Of a stretch of 6,651 nt of DNA, positions 5,736-6,651 are shown one piece after another. Within the stretch, counting starts at the first letter, position 1; each line of letters opens with the position of its first letter. The translations under genes were made by a program, and so were the position numbers. The stretch is from an uncultured Eubacteriales bacterium (GTDB taxonomy: Bacteria; Bacillota; Clostridia; Oscillospirales; Butyricicoccaceae), in the NCBI GenBank assembly GCA_910585875.1, contig CAJUIK010000087.1:1-6651 (forward strand), read 5' to 3'. The notes under the pieces were generated by a model. That model did not search any database. It saw only the letters and a list, made by a program, of their open reading frames with translations, and was not told the origin of the DNA.

Positions 5736-6398
5736 TCAGAATTTGGGCAGGGAGATCACGCGCAGCACTCCTTCAACATTCAGCAGGCTGTCCGCCGTCC
5801 GCTGGTCTGCCGGAGCGTCGATCTCGATGACGGTGATCACATCCCCTTCCCGCTTGGTCCTGGCCAAACGCAGGTTGGCGATGTTATAGCCGGCCACATT
5901 TAGGATGGCGGCGATGTTGGCCAGCAGGCCCGGAGAATCCTTATGCACCGCCAACAGGGTGTCCATCAGGCAGGAGGCCTCCATCTGAAAGCCGTTGAGC
6001 TCCTGAATCCTCACCTGACCGCCGCCGATCGAGGCGCCCCGCAGAGAAATTCTACGGTTTTCCCCCTGGGCTTCAATCGCCAGGGTATTGGGGTGGTATC
6101 GGGCTTCTTCCGCGGTGAAAAACTCATATTGGAGCCCGGTTTCCCGGGCGATTTGCAGGCTGTCCCGTATCTGGGTGTTTTCGGTATTGAAGCCCAACAG
6201 GCCCCCGATCACCGCTTTATCGGTACCGTGGCCCCGATAGGTGTCCGCAAAGGATCCATAAAAGGTGATCTTGGCCTTTTGCACTGGCTCCCCCAAAATC
6301 GTGCGGCAGGCCAGGCCAATGCGCACTGCCCCCGCCGTATGGGAACTGGAAGGCCCCACTGTCACAGGCCCCAGGATATCAAACATACTGACGCTCAT
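5736..6398 (-). CDS. sdaAB: L-serine ammonia-lyase, iron-sulfur-dependent, beta subunit
   Basis: This is the partner subunit of SdaAA in the two-chain L-serine dehydratase; together they match the single-chain enzymes of E. coli and Legionella. The 220 residues match the usual length of about 220. The family opening SMFDILGPVTVGPSSSHTAG (4-23) is intact, with GPSSSHT at 15-21, followed by ADTYRGHGTDKA (51-62) and ASIGGGQ (122-128). From about residue 147 there is an ACT domain (LLAVHKDSPGLLANIAAIL and onward), thought to sense serine or help the chains pair. ATG 6398 is chosen because AAGGGGG lies nine bases upstream. An in-frame TTG at 6470 would add 24 residues not typical of the family, and ATG 6386 has poor spacing. 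It is the first gene of the sdaAB-sdaAA pair. The AT-rich region upstream (6441-6480) probably holds the promoter, but no clear -35/-10 pair is visible. Confidence 0.96.
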   Translation of the reverse strand: MSVSMFDILGPVTVGPSSSHTAGAVRIGLACRTILGEPVQKAKITFYGSFADTYRGHGTDKAVIGGLLGFNTENTQIRDSLQIARETGLQYEFFTAEEARYHPNTLAIEAQGENRRISLRGASIGGGQVRIQELNGFQMEASCLMDTLLAVHKDSPGLLANIAAILNVAGYNIANLRLARTKREGDVITVIEIDAPADQRTADSLLNVEGVLRVISLPKF

Positions 6399-6400
6399 CT

Positions 6401-6417
6401 TGTTCCGCCCCCTTGGC
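6401..6417 (-). promoter_or_regulatory. sdaAB leader and ribosome binding site
   Basis: On the minus strand this is GCCAAGGGGGCGGAACA, with AAGGGGG at 6408-6414 and a nine-base spacer to ATG 6398. This decides the start. The stretch recurs before sdaAA with two extra bases. Confidence 0.7.
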
Positions 6418-6436
6418 GAATGAAATCTCCCTGTTT

Positions 6437-6454
6437 CGGGAAAATCTTTTCCCG
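6437..6454. promoter_or_regulatory. Perfect 18-base palindrome upstream of sdaAB, possible operator
   Basis: CGGGAAAA-TC-TTTTCCCG consists of two perfect 8-base half-sites around two bases. It starts 38 bases upstream of the sdaAB start codon, just downstream (in the sdaAB direction) of an AT-rich stretch. That stretch includes a possible extended -10 read on the minus strand as TGTTAAAAA (around 6471-6479); no matching -35 is seen. The symmetry and position fit a repressor operator, or a hairpin in the leader RNA. No T-run follows, so it is not a terminator. The rest of 6455-6587 shows no gene that I can support. Confidence 0.45.
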
Positions 6455-6587
6455 CATCACGTTCAAACAATTTTTAACATTCCGAAAACTGCACGCGGCT
6501 CTGCAACCTTTGGCTTCTCTGGCCATCCCGCCGTCGGCGCGATAGGAACCCGATCCAACCCGCCGGGCTTCTGAGACTCCGCGATTT

Positions 6588-6650
6588 TTAGGGGAATATC
6601 CCCCTGATCTTCTTCGCCCGACATACCCGCTCCAGGGCCAGCGAATAGGC
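6588..6650 (-). CDS. C-terminal end of an unidentified protein (5' end outside window)
   Basis: On the minus strand the frame entering at the window edge gives 20 residues ending in ALERVCRAKKIRGIFP, with stop TAA at 6590-6588. The codons mostly end in G or C, like the neighbouring genes, and the basic ending looks like a real C-terminus. It is too short to identify. A second minus-strand frame is also open here down to a TGA near 6463-6465, but it is rich in Pro and Gly and unlike the neighbours. If real, this gene precedes sdaAB in the same direction with about 190 bases between them. Confidence 0.3.
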   Translation of the reverse strand, partial: AYSLALERVCRAKKIRGIFP

Positions 6651-6651
6651 G

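Noticed and set aside
6399..6470. N-terminal extension of SdaAB from TTG 6470
   Set aside because: The extra 24 residues are absent from the usual SdaAB N-terminus and span the palindrome and ribosome binding site.
5943..6545. Plus-strand 200-codon frame opposite sdaAB and its upstream region
   Set aside because: It is antisense to the conserved SdaAB coding and crosses the sda regulatory region; no recognisable domain.
6510..6590. Possible tRNA or other structured RNA in the gap upstream of sdaAB
   Set aside because: I could not fit a cloverleaf; there is no GGTTCGANTCC-type T-arm and no matching acceptor stem.
6591..6603. Short palindrome GGGGA-ATA-TCCCC as a terminator for the right-edge gene
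   Set aside because: It has a five-pair stem and overlaps the stop codon. On the minus strand it is followed by A-rich rather than T-rich sequence.

Overview
The window is an ordinary, GC-rich, densely coded piece of bacterial chromosome. It most likely comes from an anaerobic member of the Clostridia (Oscillospiraceae-like or similar). The reasons are the two-subunit [4Fe-4S] L-serine dehydratase (separate alpha and beta genes), a MutY with the C-x7-C-x2-C-x5-C cluster, a small lipoprotein of a type I associate with Clostridia, and strong AAGGAGG-type ribosome binding sites. This placement is inferred from gene content read by eye; no database search was run. I see no mobile element, CRISPR array, tRNA, rRNA or integration site.

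Left part (2-1455, + strand): the 3' end of a probable cell-surface protein overlaps by one base (TAATG) the start of a small lipoprotein gene. The lipoprotein gene is broken by a one-base deletion near 1071-1074; its reading resumes in another frame and runs to 1406. A strong intrinsic terminator (1424-1455) closes this unit.

Middle part (1485-4758, + strand): a near-consensus sigma-A-type promoter (1485-1513) drives a small integral membrane protein of the small multi-drug export family (COG2426/PF06695). After a 119-base gap containing an imperfect inverted repeat comes a PAP2-family membrane phosphatase. Next, behind a clear ribosome binding site, is an L-2-amino-thiazoline-4-carboxylic acid hydrolase-family protein. 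Only four bases later comes mutY, the adenine glycosylase that removes A paired with 8-oxoguanine. A long hairpin with a T-rich tail (4708-4758) ends this run.

Right part (4786-6650, - strand, convergent with mutY): sdaAB and then sdaAA encode the beta and alpha subunits of the iron-sulfur L-serine ammonia-lyase (serine to pyruvate plus ammonia). The two genes carry almost the same 17-19 base leader around their ribosome binding sites. A perfect 18-base palindrome lies 38 bases upstream of the sdaAB start codon. The last bases appear to hold the C-terminal 20 codons of a further minus-strand gene.

I found no new multi-gene system. The items most worth a second look are the frameshifted lipoprotein, the shared sda leader, the palindrome upstream of sdaAB, the PAP2/DedA-like membrane pair, and the tight linkage of the ATC-hydrolase-like gene to mutY.
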